A stretch of 64,000 nucleotides of DNA from Xanthomonas cissicola. GTDB lineage: Bacteria; Pseudomonadota; Gammaproteobacteria; Xanthomonadales; Xanthomonadaceae. The position numbers and the translations under genes are program-made. Location of the stretch: positions 1-64,000 of the forward strand of contig NZ_VZPL01000020.1 in the NCBI RefSeq assembly GCF_008801575.1. Direction: 5' to 3'. The notes below the pieces were generated by a model. It was not told the DNA's origin. It made no database searches and was given only the letters and a program-made list of their open reading frames with translations. Positions 41,469 to 51,205 of this stretch are shown one piece after another (the stretch's first letter is position 1; every line of letters begins with the position of its first letter).

Positions 41469-44400
41469 ATGGACAGCCAGGGATCACGGATGATGCGGTC
41501 GGGCACACGGCGGATGTTGCTGTGGGCGGTGTTGCTGGCCGTGGCAATCGGCGCGGTGGCGTGCAAGCGCAACGAAAGCGGTCAGCTGCCCGCAGCAAGC
41601 GGGGAGGCGATCAAGGCCGACAAGCAGGCCATCACCGGTTTCGCGCTGGCGCGTGCCTATCCCGACCAGACCAGCGACGGCCTGTCGCTGGCACTGGAAT
41701 TCTCGCGGCCGCTGGTCGGTACGCAGGATTTCGATGCGCTGGTGCGCTTCGAAGAAAAGGTCGGCACGGGCGACAGCAGCTGGACACTGTCCGAGGACGG
41801 CAAGACGCTGCGCTACCCGTACGTCGAAGCGGCCAAGGACTACACGGTACTGGTCGACGCCAACCTGCTGGCCGCCGACGGCAGCCGCCTGGGCAAGCCG
41901 CTCAAGCAGAAGGTCTACACCGGCGAACTCAAGCCGGTGGCCGGGTTCGCTTCGCAGGGCAGCGTGCTGCCGGCGCGCGAGAGCCGTGGCCTGCCGATGG
42001 TGTCGGTGAACGTGCCGGAGGTGGATGTCGAGTTCCTGCGCGTGCGCGAAAAATCGCTGCCGGCGTTCTTCCAGCAGTTCCAGCGTGGCGGGCGCCGCGG
42101 CAGCTGGGATCTGGAGAGCGAGTACAGCGGTAACCAGCCGTTGTCCCAACTGGCCGACCCGGTGTACGTCAATCGCTTCATTCTTGGCGGCAAGCAGAAC
42201 GAGCGCGTGCTGACCTACCTGCCGACGCAGGACATCAAGGAGCTGCAGGAACCGGGTCTGTATTTCGCGGTGATGAAGCGCGCCGGCAGTTTCGAAAACG
42301 AATTCGACACCGCGTTCTTTACCGTCAGCGACATCGGCCTGCATACGCGCGCCTACAAGGACAAGTTGTTCGTCCACACCGCCTCGTTGCAGAGCGGCGA
42401 GCCGATCAAGAACGTGGAGCTGCGCATCCTCGACGCCAAGGGCGAGTTGTTCCTGAAAGGTGCGACCGACGGCAACGGCAATGCGCTGCTCAACTACACG
42501 CTCGACGCCGGCCATGTGCTGACCGCACGCAGCAAGACCGACATTTCGCTGCTGCCGTTCAACCAGCCGGCATTGGATCTGAGCGAGTTCGCCGTGGCCG
42601 GGCGCCAGGGCGCGTGGTTCGATGTGTTCGCCTGGGCCGGTCGCGATCTGTATCGCCCCGGCGAAACCATGCGGGTGTCGGCGATCCTGCGCGACAACGA
42701 CGGCAAACCGACCAAGCCGCAACCGGTGTTCCTGCGCCTGAAGCAGCCGGACGGCAAGACCTTCCGCGAGACCAAACTGCCGCCGGGCGAGCAGGGCTAT
42801 TTCGAATTCGCCCAGCAGATTCCGGCCGATGCGCCGACCGGCCGCTGGCAGGTCGAATTCCGCACCGATCCGGCCAGCAAGGACGCCGTGCAGGGCATGA
42901 CCGTGCGCGTGGAAGAGTTCCTGCCCGAGCGCATGAAGCTGGACCTGGACGGCACGCAAAAGATCTTGAGCGCCGGCCAGCCGTTCAAGCTGGTGGCCAA
43001 TGCCGCGTATCTGTACGGCGCACCGGCCGCTGGCAACCTTTTCACCGCCAAGCTGGCAGTCAGCGTCGAGCAGCATCCGCTTGAAACGCTGCCCGGCTGG
43101 TTCTTCGGCGACCCCACGCTGGAGCTGCCGCGCGAAGCCAAGGACGTGATCGACACCGAGTTCGGTGGCGACGGCATCCTGCGCGAAGACATCGCATTGC
43201 CGGACGAGGCCAAGCCGGTCAGCACGATTGCCGCGGTCGTCTCCGGCAGCGTGTACGAAACCGGCGGGCGCACGGTCACCCGCACCCTCAAGCGCGTGCT
43301 GTGGCCGGCCAAGGCCCTGGTCGGCGTGCGGCCGTTGTTCGACGACGGAGACGGCGCCGATGCCAATGGGACGGCGCGCTTCGAAGTCACCCGCGTGGAT
43401 GCCGATGGCAAGCCGCAGCCGGCAAAGGGCCTGAAGGTCACGTTGGTGCGAGAGCTGCGCGACTACCACTGGAACTACACCGACAATCACTGGGATTACG
43501 ACTTCACCCGGCGCTTCGAAAACAAGGACACGCGCACGCTCGATGTGGGCAGCGTCAATGCCAAGATCGATTTCCCGGTGGAATGGGGCGAATACCGCCT
43601 GGACGTCTTCGACCCGGCGAGCGGGCTGACCACGCGTTACCCGTTCCGCGCCGGCTGGAGCTGGAACGATGAAAACCGTGGCCTGGATGCGCGCCCGGAC
43701 AAGGTCAAGCTGGCGCTGGACAAGACCGGCTACCGCGCCGGCGATACGCTCACCGTCACGCTGACCCCGCCGCATGCCGGCAAGGGCGTGCTGCTGGTGG
43801 AAAGCGACAAGCTGCTGTACGTGCAGGACATCGACGTCAAGCCGTGCAGCAGCTTCGAGATTCCGGTGACCGAGGCGTGGGAGCGCCACGATGTGTATGT
43901 CACCGCACTGGTCTTCCGCGGCGGCAGTGCGCCCAGCAAGATCACCCCGGCACGTGCGGTGGGTGTGGCTTTTGTGCCCATGGACCGCAAGGCGCGGCGG
44001 GTGGCGGTGGGCGTGTCCGCACCCAAGCAGATGCGCCCCGAGCAGCCCCTGCCGGTGACGGTGAGCGTGCCCGAGTTGGCAGGCAAGGCCGCGCACGTGA
44101 CCATTTCGGCAGTGGACGTGGGCATCCTCAACATCACCCGTTTCCCAGTGCCCGATGCCAACGCGCAGTTCTTCGCGCAGCGTCGTCTGGGGACCGATGC
44201 GTACGACATCTATGGGCGGGTGATCGAGAGTTTCGAAGGCGCCAGCGGCAAGCTCAAGTTCGGCGGCGACATGGCGCTGGAAGCCCTGCCGCAGGCCAAG
44301 CGCCCGACCGCGCGCGTGCAGACGGTTGACCTGTTTTCCGGCTCGGTGAAACTCGACGCCCGAGGCAACGCGCGCGTGCAACTGCCGGTGCCGGATTTCA

Positions 44401-46391
44401 ACGGCACCTTGCGTGTGTCGGCGCTGGTGTACTCGGACACGCGTTACGGCAATCGCGACATGGAAACCATCGTGCGTGCGCCGATCCTGGCCGAAGCCAG
44501 CATGCCGCGCGTGATGGCCCCGGGCGACCGCAGTACGGTGACGCTGGACGTGCAGAACTTCACCGGCAAGCCGGGCGAGTTCAACGTGCGTGTGGAGGGC
44601 ATTGGCCCGCTCGCCCTCGGCGAAGCGTCGCGCAGCGTCAAGCTCGGCGTGGACGCCAAGCAGACGCTGAGTTTCCCGCTGAGCGCTACCGAAGGCTATA
44701 GCGTGGCCAAGGTGCGCGTGCGCGTGGACGGCAACGGATTCAAGGCCGACCGCAGCTACGAGTTGCCGGTGCGCGCCGGCTGGCCGCAGGTGTTGCGTGC
44801 GCAGACCCGCGTGCTCGATCCGCTGGCGCCGATCACCCTGGACAGCGGATTTGCCGATGGCCTGATGGCCGGCTCGGTGACCGCACGCATGGTGGTCAGC
44901 GCGTTGCCGCCGATTCCGTTCGCCAGCGCATTGCAGGGTGCATTGGAGTATCCGTACGGCTGCGCCGAGCAGACCACCAGCAAGGGCTATGCAGCGCTGC
45001 TGCTCGACGATGCCACCGCCAGGGCGCTCGGCACCAAGGGGCTGGAGCCGGCCAAGCGCCGCGAGCGCATGGAAGGCGCGTTCGGGCGTTTGGCGTCGAT
45101 GCAGATCGCCAGCGGGCATTTTTCGATGTGGGGCGACGATGGCTACGTCAATCCGGGCCTGAGCCCATACATTGCCGAATTCCTGCTCGACGCCAAGGAC
45201 GCCGGTTTTGCGGTGCCCGACAACGTGTTGCAAAAGGCGCTCAATCGCCTGAGCGAAGATCTGTTGTCCGGTGGCAACGAGTTTTACGGGCAGGACCGTC
45301 GCGACAACTTGAAGTTCGCCAATCAGGCTTGGTCCGGGTACGTGCTGGCACGCGTCAACCGCGCGCCGCTGGGTACGCTGCGCGCGCTGTACGACAACCA
45401 GCGCGACAAAGCGCTGACGGGCCTGTCGTTGGTCCATCTGGGCATTGCCTTGTCGCTGCAGGGCGATACCAAGCGTGGCGAAGCGGCGATCAAGGCCGGG
45501 TTTGCCAAGGACAGCAGCGAGCGTCCGCCGTACTTCGGCGATTACGGCAGCGCGATCCGGGACGATGCCTTGATGATGGCGTTGCTGCACGAACGCGGGT
45601 TGTCCAAGCCCGAGTACGACACCCGCGCGGTGGCCCTGGGCCGCGCCCTGGATGCGCGTCGCGCGACCGGCTGGCTATGGCTGAGCACGCAGGAGCAAGT
45701 GGCGCTTGCGCGGTTGGGCAAGGCCTTGATGGTCGGGCAGGGCAAGCAGGTGTCCGGTACCTTGACGGTGGGCGACCAGGTGCAGCAGATTGCACCTGCA
45801 CGTCTGTTTGGGCGTAGCTTCGACAGTGCCGCCCTGGCACGCGGTGTGCAGTTCGCACCACAAGGCGAGGCGCCGATGTACGCCAGTCTGGAAGTGGCCG
45901 GCATTCCGCGCAGCGCACCGGAACCGGATACGCGTAATCTCAGCGTGGAGCGCAGCTGGTACACCACCGACGGCAAGCCGTGGACCCCGCGCCCACTCAA
46001 GGAAGGCGAAGCGTTGATCGTGCGCGTCAGCATCACTGCCAACAGCAGCATGCCCGACGCCTTGCTCACCGACCTGTTGCCGGCCGGCCTGGAAATCGAG
46101 AATTTCAATCTCGGCGATGCCAAGCAGTGGGCCGATGTGGTGGTGGACGGCATCGGCATCAGCGAGCGGTCCAGCGCCGCCGACGTCAAGCACGAAGAGT
46201 TCCGCGACGACCGCTATGTGGCCGCGCTTGCGCTGTCATCTGGCGGCAAGGCGCAGGTGTATTACCTGGTGCGTGCCGTCACGCCGGGTACCTACACGGT
46301 GCCGCCATCGCTGGTGGAAGACATGTACCGGCCGGAGCTGCGTGGTGTGGGGCGCAGCACGCCAGCCACGATGACGGTGGTGCAGCCGTAA
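41469..46391 (+). CDS. Bacterial alpha-2-macroglobulin (protease-trapping lipoprotein)
   Basis: The 1640-residue protein is a YfhM-type bacterial alpha-2-macroglobulin. An N-terminal hydrophobic segment (about 15-32) precedes a cysteine at residue 33 in G-A-V-A-C, a somewhat weak lipobox, so it is probably anchored in the periplasm. MG-type beta domains follow. The thioester motif is Y-P-Y-G-C1165-A-E-Q1168-T-T-S: cysteine and glutamine are both present, with alanine in place of the usual glycine or leucine. It is thought to trap foreign proteases beside PbpC, which is encoded 5 kb downstream. The start at ATG 41469 puts the signal at the N terminus; the longer frame does not. Confidence 0.95.
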   Translation: MDSQGSRMMRSGTRRMLLWAVLLAVAIGAVACKRNESGQLPAASGEAIKADKQAITGFALARAYPDQTSDGLSLALEFSRPLVGTQDFDALVRFEEKVGTGDSSWTLSEDGKTLRYPYVEAAKDYTVLVDANLLAADGSRLGKPLKQKVYTGELKPVAGFASQGSVLPARESRGLPMVSVNVPEVDVEFLRVREKSLPAFFQQFQRGGRRGSWDLESEYSGNQPLSQLADPVYVNRFILGGKQNERVLTYLPTQDIKELQEPGLYFAVMKRAGSFENEFDTAFFTVSDIGLHTRAYKDKLFVHTASLQSGEPIKNVELRILDAKGELFLKGATDGNGNALLNYTLDAGHVLTARSKTDISLLPFNQPALDLSEFAVAGRQGAWFDVFAWAGRDLYRPGETMRVSAILRDNDGKPTKPQPVFLRLKQPDGKTFRETKLPPGEQGYFEFAQQIPADAPTGRWQVEFRTDPASKDAVQGMTVRVEEFLPERMKLDLDGTQKILSAGQPFKLVANAAYLYGAPAAGNLFTAKLAVSVEQHPLETLPGWFFGDPTLELPREAKDVIDTEFGGDGILREDIALPDEAKPVSTIAAVVSGSVYETGGRTVTRTLKRVLWPAKALVGVRPLFDDGDGADANGTARFEVTRVDADGKPQPAKGLKVTLVRELRDYHWNYTDNHWDYDFTRRFENKDTRTLDVGSVNAKIDFPVEWGEYRLDVFDPASGLTTRYPFRAGWSWNDENRGLDARPDKVKLALDKTGYRAGDTLTVTLTPPHAGKGVLLVESDKLLYVQDIDVKPCSSFEIPVTEAWERHDVYVTALVFRGGSAPSKITPARAVGVAFVPMDRKARRVAVGVSAPKQMRPEQPLPVTVSVPELAGKAAHVTISAVDVGILNITRFPVPDANAQFFAQRRLGTDAYDIYGRVIESFEGASGKLKFGGDMALEALPQAKRPTARVQTVDLFSGSVKLDARGNARVQLPVPDFNGTLRVSALVYSDTRYGNRDMETIVRAPILAEASMPRVMAPGDRSTVTLDVQNFTGKPGEFNVRVEGIGPLALGEASRSVKLGVDAKQTLSFPLSATEGYSVAKVRVRVDGNGFKADRSYELPVRAGWPQVLRAQTRVLDPLAPITLDSGFADGLMAGSVTARMVVSALPPIPFASALQGALEYPYGCAEQTTSKGYAALLLDDATARALGTKGLEPAKRRERMEGAFGRLASMQIASGHFSMWGDDGYVNPGLSPYIAEFLLDAKDAGFAVPDNVLQKALNRLSEDLLSGGNEFYGQDRRDNLKFANQAWSGYVLARVNRAPLGTLRALYDNQRDKALTGLSLVHLGIALSLQGDTKRGEAAIKAGFAKDSSERPPYFGDYGSAIRDDALMMALLHERGLSKPEYDTRAVALGRALDARRATGWLWLSTQEQVALARLGKALMVGQGKQVSGTLTVGDQVQQIAPARLFGRSFDSAALARGVQFAPQGEAPMYASLEVAGIPRSAPEPDTRNLSVERSWYTTDGKPWTPRPLKEGEALIVRVSITANSSMPDALLTDLLPAGLEIENFNLGDAKQWADVVVDGIGISERSSAADVKHEEFRDDRYVAALALSSGGKAQVYYLVRAVTPGTYTVPPSLVEDMYRPELRGVGRSTPATMTVVQP

Positions 46392-46402
46392 GGTGACGCG
46401 TT

Positions 46403-46540
46403 CGCCCTTCTCCCGTCGGGAGAAGGTGCCCCGCTAGGGGCGGATGAGGGTACGAGCGAAGTCTCGTGTAGTTGGCGTGGCATGAGTGGTTTCGCCCGTA
46501 CCCTCATCCCAACCCCTCTCCCGCAGGGAGAGGGGCTTTT
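46403..46540. repeat. Two facing palindromic repeats with terminator potential
   Basis: CCTTCTCCCG (46406-46415) and CGGGAGAAGG (46417-46426) form one hairpin; CCCCTCTCCC (46513-46522) and GGGAGAGGGG (46526-46535) form a second, followed by CTTTT. Between them GGATGAGGGTACG and CGTACCCTCATCC are inverted, so the whole stretch could fold as one large cruciform. The second hairpin is a plausible terminator for the alpha-2-macroglobulin gene. The rest of the gap to 46717 includes a 7-bp hairpin at 46683-46702 just before the receptor start. Confidence 0.75.
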
Positions 46541-46717
46541 GCAGGGCGCTTGCGACGTTTCCCGGTAGCCGCTGAGCGCTTGCTTCGCATGCCGCGACAT
46601 CGCTGCGCATTGTCTTTTCGCTGCGACGCAGGCGACACGCGAAGGTCATTTTTACGCTCTACGGTGGCGTGCTTTCTCATCGGCGCAGCGTTAGTGCTGC
46701 GCAACTCACGGGATTCC

Positions 46718-49705
46718 ATGCAGCGCTTCGATCCGTACCGTATGCACCTGTCCGTTCTCGCCGTGGCCATTGCCGCATGCTCGCCTGCAGTGCAGGCGCA
46801 AACCGTCGGCGTGTCATCCGACGCCGTGGGTCTTGCGTCACCAATACGCCCGGACACGGCGTCATCCAATGAGAGTCAGCGTCCCACAGAGACGGCGTCG
46901 GTGGCAGAGCATCCCTCCAACACCGCCTCCACAACCTCGCGCAATGATGCAGACGGCCGCGGGGCGCCCGCCGCAGACGCGCCTGAAAGCGGCGTAATGA
47001 CCCTCGATGCCATGCAGGTCACCGGCGTGCGTCGCGCCAACGCGGCTGCGGTGGAAAGCAAGCGCGCGGCGACCAATATCACCGATGTGATCAGCGCCAC
47101 CGACGTGCGTGCCTTGCCCGACAGCACCATCGTCGAGGCATTGCGGCGCGTGCCTGGCTTGTCCGTCCTGCCTGCCACCGATAACGAGCATCCGCGCGAT
47201 GAAGCAGCCACGCCGGTATTGCGTGGCCTGGGGCCCTCGTACAACAACGTCACCATCGACGGGCTCACCATCGCCTCGCCCGGCACACCGAACGGCACGC
47301 TCGGTTCGATCACGCGCGGCGTGCGCCTGGACCTGTTGCCGGCCTCGATGGTCAGCGAATTGCAGGTGGTCAAGACCTTCACCCCCGACCTGGATCCCAA
47401 CGCCACCGGCGGTGCGATCAACCTGAAAACCCGCAGCGCCTTCGAAAACGGCGGCAAGCCGTTCTTCAGCGCCGAGGCGGCGCTAGGCCACGCCAACGAT
47501 GTGGGCAAGCCGCGCGATCAGGACGATCCTGGCTATCGCCTCAACGCCACCGGCAGCCGCACCTTCGGTAGCGAGCAGCAATACGGTGTCACCGTGTCTG
47601 CCAACTATCAAACGCTGAGCAGCTACACCGAAACCCATATGACCACCGACACGGTGCACTACGGGTTCTACGACAACAGCGGTGTCTTGCAGACCGGCGA
47701 CAGTCTCGGCAATGGCTGGGCGGTGCCGCAGCAAGATAAATATTGGTACGTGCAGGATCAGCGCGACCGTTATGGCCTCACCGGCAAGTTCGAGATGCGG
47801 CCCAGCGCGGCGCTCGAAGCTTACGCGATGGCCGGCTACTACTATTTCAAGGACGACATGGAGCGCAACGAGGTCATCATCGATCCGCGCAACCGTGGCC
47901 GTGTCTTCAATCAAACCGCAACGTCCGGCAGTTATCCCGGTGGCGACATCGAGGTGGGCTATTCAAACCAGGTCGTCACCACGCGTACCAAGGTTGCGCA
48001 GCTGGGAACCATCTGGCGGCCTACCGATCGCCAACAGTTTTCCGCACGCGGAGCGTGGTCGGACGCGACCTACGACGAGCCGATTCGCATGATCAAGTAC
48101 GCCACCGGCATCACGCGCCCGGCACCGGTGCCGGTGGGCCAGACCGGCAGTGGCGTAACCGTCAATGCCACGCCCAACTATGCGTTCAATTACGACACCT
48201 CCGGCTTCGATCAACGGTTCGGCGTGTCGCCGCAGGCATATGACAATCTCGACAATTACACCCTGTCGTACTGGCGCCCGGACTATCAGCGCACCGCGTC
48301 CGATCGCATCCTGACCGGTCGGCTCGATTACGGTTTCAACCAAGGCGAAAGCGATCAAGGCATCGGTTTTGCGGCAGGCGTGTCGTATACCACCGACAAG
48401 CCGTCCTACGAGATCTATCGCGTCGAGTATCAGCCCAATACGACGGCGCCGGCGTTCGGCCTGGCCGACGTGGTGGGCACCGGCAGGGCGCCGATGCGCT
48501 ATGCCGGTTTGAACCTGCTGAGCATCGATCCGAACAAGGCCAATCGCGTGCTGGCGGCCACGCCGTTGAGCGCGTTCAACAGCACCGACCAGCAGGCCTT
48601 CAGCAATCAGGATAATTTCACGCATACCGAAAAGACCTTCGGTAGCTATGGCTTGATCAGCTATCGCAGCGATCGTTTGAATGTGCAGGCCGGTGTGCAT
48701 TTCGACAGCACCAAGCTCGACACGGTGGGCCGCCAACGGCAGCTGGATGCGGCAACCAATCACTACGTGTACGTCGATAACCCGACCAGTGCGGACTACG
48801 ACTACCTACTGCCGTCGGCGGTGATGACCTATCACCTGACCGATGCGCTGGATCTGCGCGCCGGTGCAAGCCGCACGTTGGGCCGCCCGCCGTACGATGC
48901 CTATGCGGCGCGTACCTCCATCGGCTTCGTCAATACGACAGACGCCGGCAACCCGAACGCGCAGGGCGTCACCGTCACCATCGGCAACCCAGACATCAAG
49001 CCGCGTGTGTCCAACAACCTGGATCTATCGCTGGAATGGCGCCTTCCCGGGGATTTCGGTGCGTTCGCGTCCGCTGCCGTCTTCGACAAACATATCCAGG
49101 ACGAGATCTTTACGCTCTCGCGCACCGATAGCTTCACCTTCGACGGCACCACGTATGCGAATGCGTTGATCAGCACACCGGCCAATGCCGCCAAGGCGCG
49201 TATCCGCGGTGTAGAGTTCAACGGCATCGTCAACACATTGGGGCCGATCGCGCCGTGGTTGAGTGGCGTCGGTTTCAGCGCAAACCTCGCATTGCTCGAT
49301 GGCAGCCTGGATGTGCCTTACAGCGTCGGCAGCGGCAGCAGCCTGACCCAGCGCGAACGCAAGCTCGACAATCTGGTCGGTCAGCCCGATTACACCGCCA
49401 ACGCAACGCTGTTCTACAACGCCGGCGGGCTGGAACTGCGCGCGGCCTACAACCGGCAAGGCAAGGCGCTGCGTTCCATCGTCAGCAACATCGATTGGCA
49501 GGACCTGTATTGGTCGTCGCGTTCGCAACTGGATTTCACCGCCACCTATGCGGTGAGCAAGCAGTTGAGCGTGATCGGCCAGGTCAGCAATATCACCCAC
49601 AGCCGCATCACCAGCGTGACCGGCCCCGGGCAGAATCTGCTCAAGGACAGTTATTCGGTGCCCACCACCTATTGGGTGGGTTTGCGGTTCACGCCGACGC
49701 TGTGA
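46718..49705 (+). CDS. Large TonB-dependent receptor next to a glycerophosphodiesterase gene
   Basis: The 995-residue precursor has a signal peptide (about 1-27, A-V-Q-A-Q), a Ser/Thr/Ala-rich stretch to about 85, a TonB-box-like segment M-T-L-D-A-M-Q-V-T-G near 90-100, a plug with L-R-G-L-G-P-S-Y-N-N-V-T-I-D-G-L near 168-183, and a long barrel. This is the Xanthomonas/Caulobacter large-receptor type. I take ATG 46718; ATG 46742 is possible, whereas the longer frame begins inside a repeat. Its downstream neighbour is an exported glycerophosphodiester phosphodiesterase, so phosphodiester or phosphate-containing ligands are inferred. Confidence 0.9.
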   Translation: MQRFDPYRMHLSVLAVAIAACSPAVQAQTVGVSSDAVGLASPIRPDTASSNESQRPTETASVAEHPSNTASTTSRNDADGRGAPAADAPESGVMTLDAMQVTGVRRANAAAVESKRAATNITDVISATDVRALPDSTIVEALRRVPGLSVLPATDNEHPRDEAATPVLRGLGPSYNNVTIDGLTIASPGTPNGTLGSITRGVRLDLLPASMVSELQVVKTFTPDLDPNATGGAINLKTRSAFENGGKPFFSAEAALGHANDVGKPRDQDDPGYRLNATGSRTFGSEQQYGVTVSANYQTLSSYTETHMTTDTVHYGFYDNSGVLQTGDSLGNGWAVPQQDKYWYVQDQRDRYGLTGKFEMRPSAALEAYAMAGYYYFKDDMERNEVIIDPRNRGRVFNQTATSGSYPGGDIEVGYSNQVVTTRTKVAQLGTIWRPTDRQQFSARGAWSDATYDEPIRMIKYATGITRPAPVPVGQTGSGVTVNATPNYAFNYDTSGFDQRFGVSPQAYDNLDNYTLSYWRPDYQRTASDRILTGRLDYGFNQGESDQGIGFAAGVSYTTDKPSYEIYRVEYQPNTTAPAFGLADVVGTGRAPMRYAGLNLLSIDPNKANRVLAATPLSAFNSTDQQAFSNQDNFTHTEKTFGSYGLISYRSDRLNVQAGVHFDSTKLDTVGRQRQLDAATNHYVYVDNPTSADYDYLLPSAVMTYHLTDALDLRAGASRTLGRPPYDAYAARTSIGFVNTTDAGNPNAQGVTVTIGNPDIKPRVSNNLDLSLEWRLPGDFGAFASAAVFDKHIQDEIFTLSRTDSFTFDGTTYANALISTPANAAKARIRGVEFNGIVNTLGPIAPWLSGVGFSANLALLDGSLDVPYSVGSGSSLTQRERKLDNLVGQPDYTANATLFYNAGGLELRAAYNRQGKALRSIVSNIDWQDLYWSSRSQLDFTATYAVSKQLSVIGQVSNITHSRITSVTGPGQNLLKDSYSVPTTYWVGLRFTPTL

Positions 49706-49852
49706 GCGCGGCCCGGGCGACAGGTGGGCAATGCCTGCCAGCCTGAAATCGATGCCTGCCATTTACCCGCTTGATTTCACCAGCGTGTGCGAAGCGTGGC
49801 AACGCCCGTCTGCCGCGCTACCGTATTGCAAACATCTGATTGGAGCTGTTCG

Positions 49853-50800
49853 ATGACATCACGCCCTATTGCCGTCCTCGCCGCCGTGCTGTGCGCGGTC
49901 GTGGCCACTGCGGCGAGCGCCGCACCGATAGGCGTGGCCGCGATCCAGGCGCGCCTGACCAATCCGCAGGGCGGCCTCGTGGTGGTTGCGCACCGCGGGT
50001 GTCATGCCGCCGCGCCACAGCATGGCTTCACCGAGACCGCGCCGGAAAATTCGCTGGCGGCGTTGGAGCGCTGCATCGCCATCGGCGCCGATGTGATGGA
50101 AACCGATGTGCGGCGTGCCGCCGATGGCAGCCTGGTGATGCTGCATGACGCCACCGTGGACCGCACCACCGATGGCACCGGCAAGCTGTCCGAGTTGACC
50201 CTGACCGATCTGCAGAAGCTGCGCCTGCGCAGCGACGAAGGTGGCGCACAGGCACCGTTGACCGACCAGCGCGTGGTCACGCTCGATCAGATGCTGGCCA
50301 GGGCCAAGGGGCACATCCTGCTCAACCTGGATGTCAAGGACGCGATCTACGTGCAGGTGATCGACGCGGTCGCACGCGCCGGCATGCAGCATCAGGTGAT
50401 CGTCAAGGCCGAAGCCGGCATGTTCACCGCGCCACTGGCGGCGATGCCGCCGTTCGATACGGTGTACTTCTTCCCGATCCTGATCAACGCGCATGGCAAG
50501 GCCGATCTTGCTGCTATTGCAACGGCACAGACACGCAATGCACGCCCGATGGCATTCGAGTTGCCCAAGATGACCGCCGCGCAATTGCCGGCACTGGCAG
50601 CGGTAAGCAAGGCGCATAACGTGCGGCTGATGGTCAATTCGTTGTGGGAAGGCTTCATTGCCGGCTATGGCGGCGATGCGGACGCCGAGCGCGATCCCGA
50701 CAAGGTCTGGGGCCGGATGTATCGCGACGGTGTGTCGATCATCCAGACCGATGCGCCGGAAGCCTTGCTGCGCTATCGCGCCACGTTGGAAAAGCGCTGA
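49853..50800 (+). CDS. Exported glycerophosphodiester phosphodiesterase
   Basis: The enzyme hydrolyses glycerophosphodiesters to glycerol 3-phosphate and an alcohol. The 315-residue precursor has a signal peptide (1 to about 24, A-A-S-A-A) and the full GDPD pattern: A-H47-R-G-C, E64-N-S, E83-T-D85-V, and L-H98-D. An insertion of about 14 residues after H-R-G-C (residues 50-63) sits before the P-E-N. The C-terminal part carries Q-T-D-A-P-E near residue 300. Start ATG 49853 has GGAG 8-11 bases upstream. The gene follows the TonB receptor by about 150 bases and likely works with it. Confidence 0.92.
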   Translation: MTSRPIAVLAAVLCAVVATAASAAPIGVAAIQARLTNPQGGLVVVAHRGCHAAAPQHGFTETAPENSLAALERCIAIGADVMETDVRRAADGSLVMLHDATVDRTTDGTGKLSELTLTDLQKLRLRSDEGGAQAPLTDQRVVTLDQMLARAKGHILLNLDVKDAIYVQVIDAVARAGMQHQVIVKAEAGMFTAPLAAMPPFDTVYFFPILINAHGKADLAAIATAQTRNARPMAFELPKMTAAQLPALAAVSKAHNVRLMVNSLWEGFIAGYGGDADAERDPDKVWGRMYRDGVSIIQTDAPEALLRYRATLEKR

Positions 50801-51205
50801 GCGGAAGCGACCAGGCCGCCGTCCCAAGCGGTGGCAACGAGGTCTAGCACGGCGCGCCGCGCACCAAACAACTCGACGGACGAGATGTCACGTCTAAACG
50901 AGTGCATTGGCGGGGTATCGCTACCACCTGCCGATGATGCGTGCTGCTGCCGAAGGGTGCCGTCCGCACCTTCGGTGTGAGTGCCCTGATCATCGCAGGC
51001 ACCTGCATGCGGCGACCACAGGTGGGAGTAAACGGTTGCCGCGCAAGGATGTCCGCATGTCGCTCAGGGTCTGCGCCTGTCCTTGGGCCAGTCGCTTGTC
51101 CGGCTGGCCGTGCAGTTGGTCGTGCGGCTGATCGCGCTGCAGATACGCTGGCCTGGAATCGCGCAGCGGTAGCCGAAACGCGTTTTGCCCTGCATGCTTT
51201 GCGCG
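50801..51205. other. 405-base gap without a recognised gene
   Basis: No open frame here shows similarity or a start signal. The stretch is the probable promoter region of pbpC, but I see no clear -35/-10 pair. Confidence 0.5.

Noticed and set aside
41484-45590. A 1368-codon open frame on the minus strand opposite the alpha-2-macroglobulin gene
   Set aside because: It is a product of the high GC content and codon bias of the plus-strand gene. The translation is rich in His, Gln and Arg and has no domain pattern, whereas the plus strand has clear motifs.
46541-46717. A Pho box upstream of the receptor next to the phosphodiesterase gene
   Set aside because: Only one partial GTCAT-like half is visible near 46646, without a second half at the required distance.
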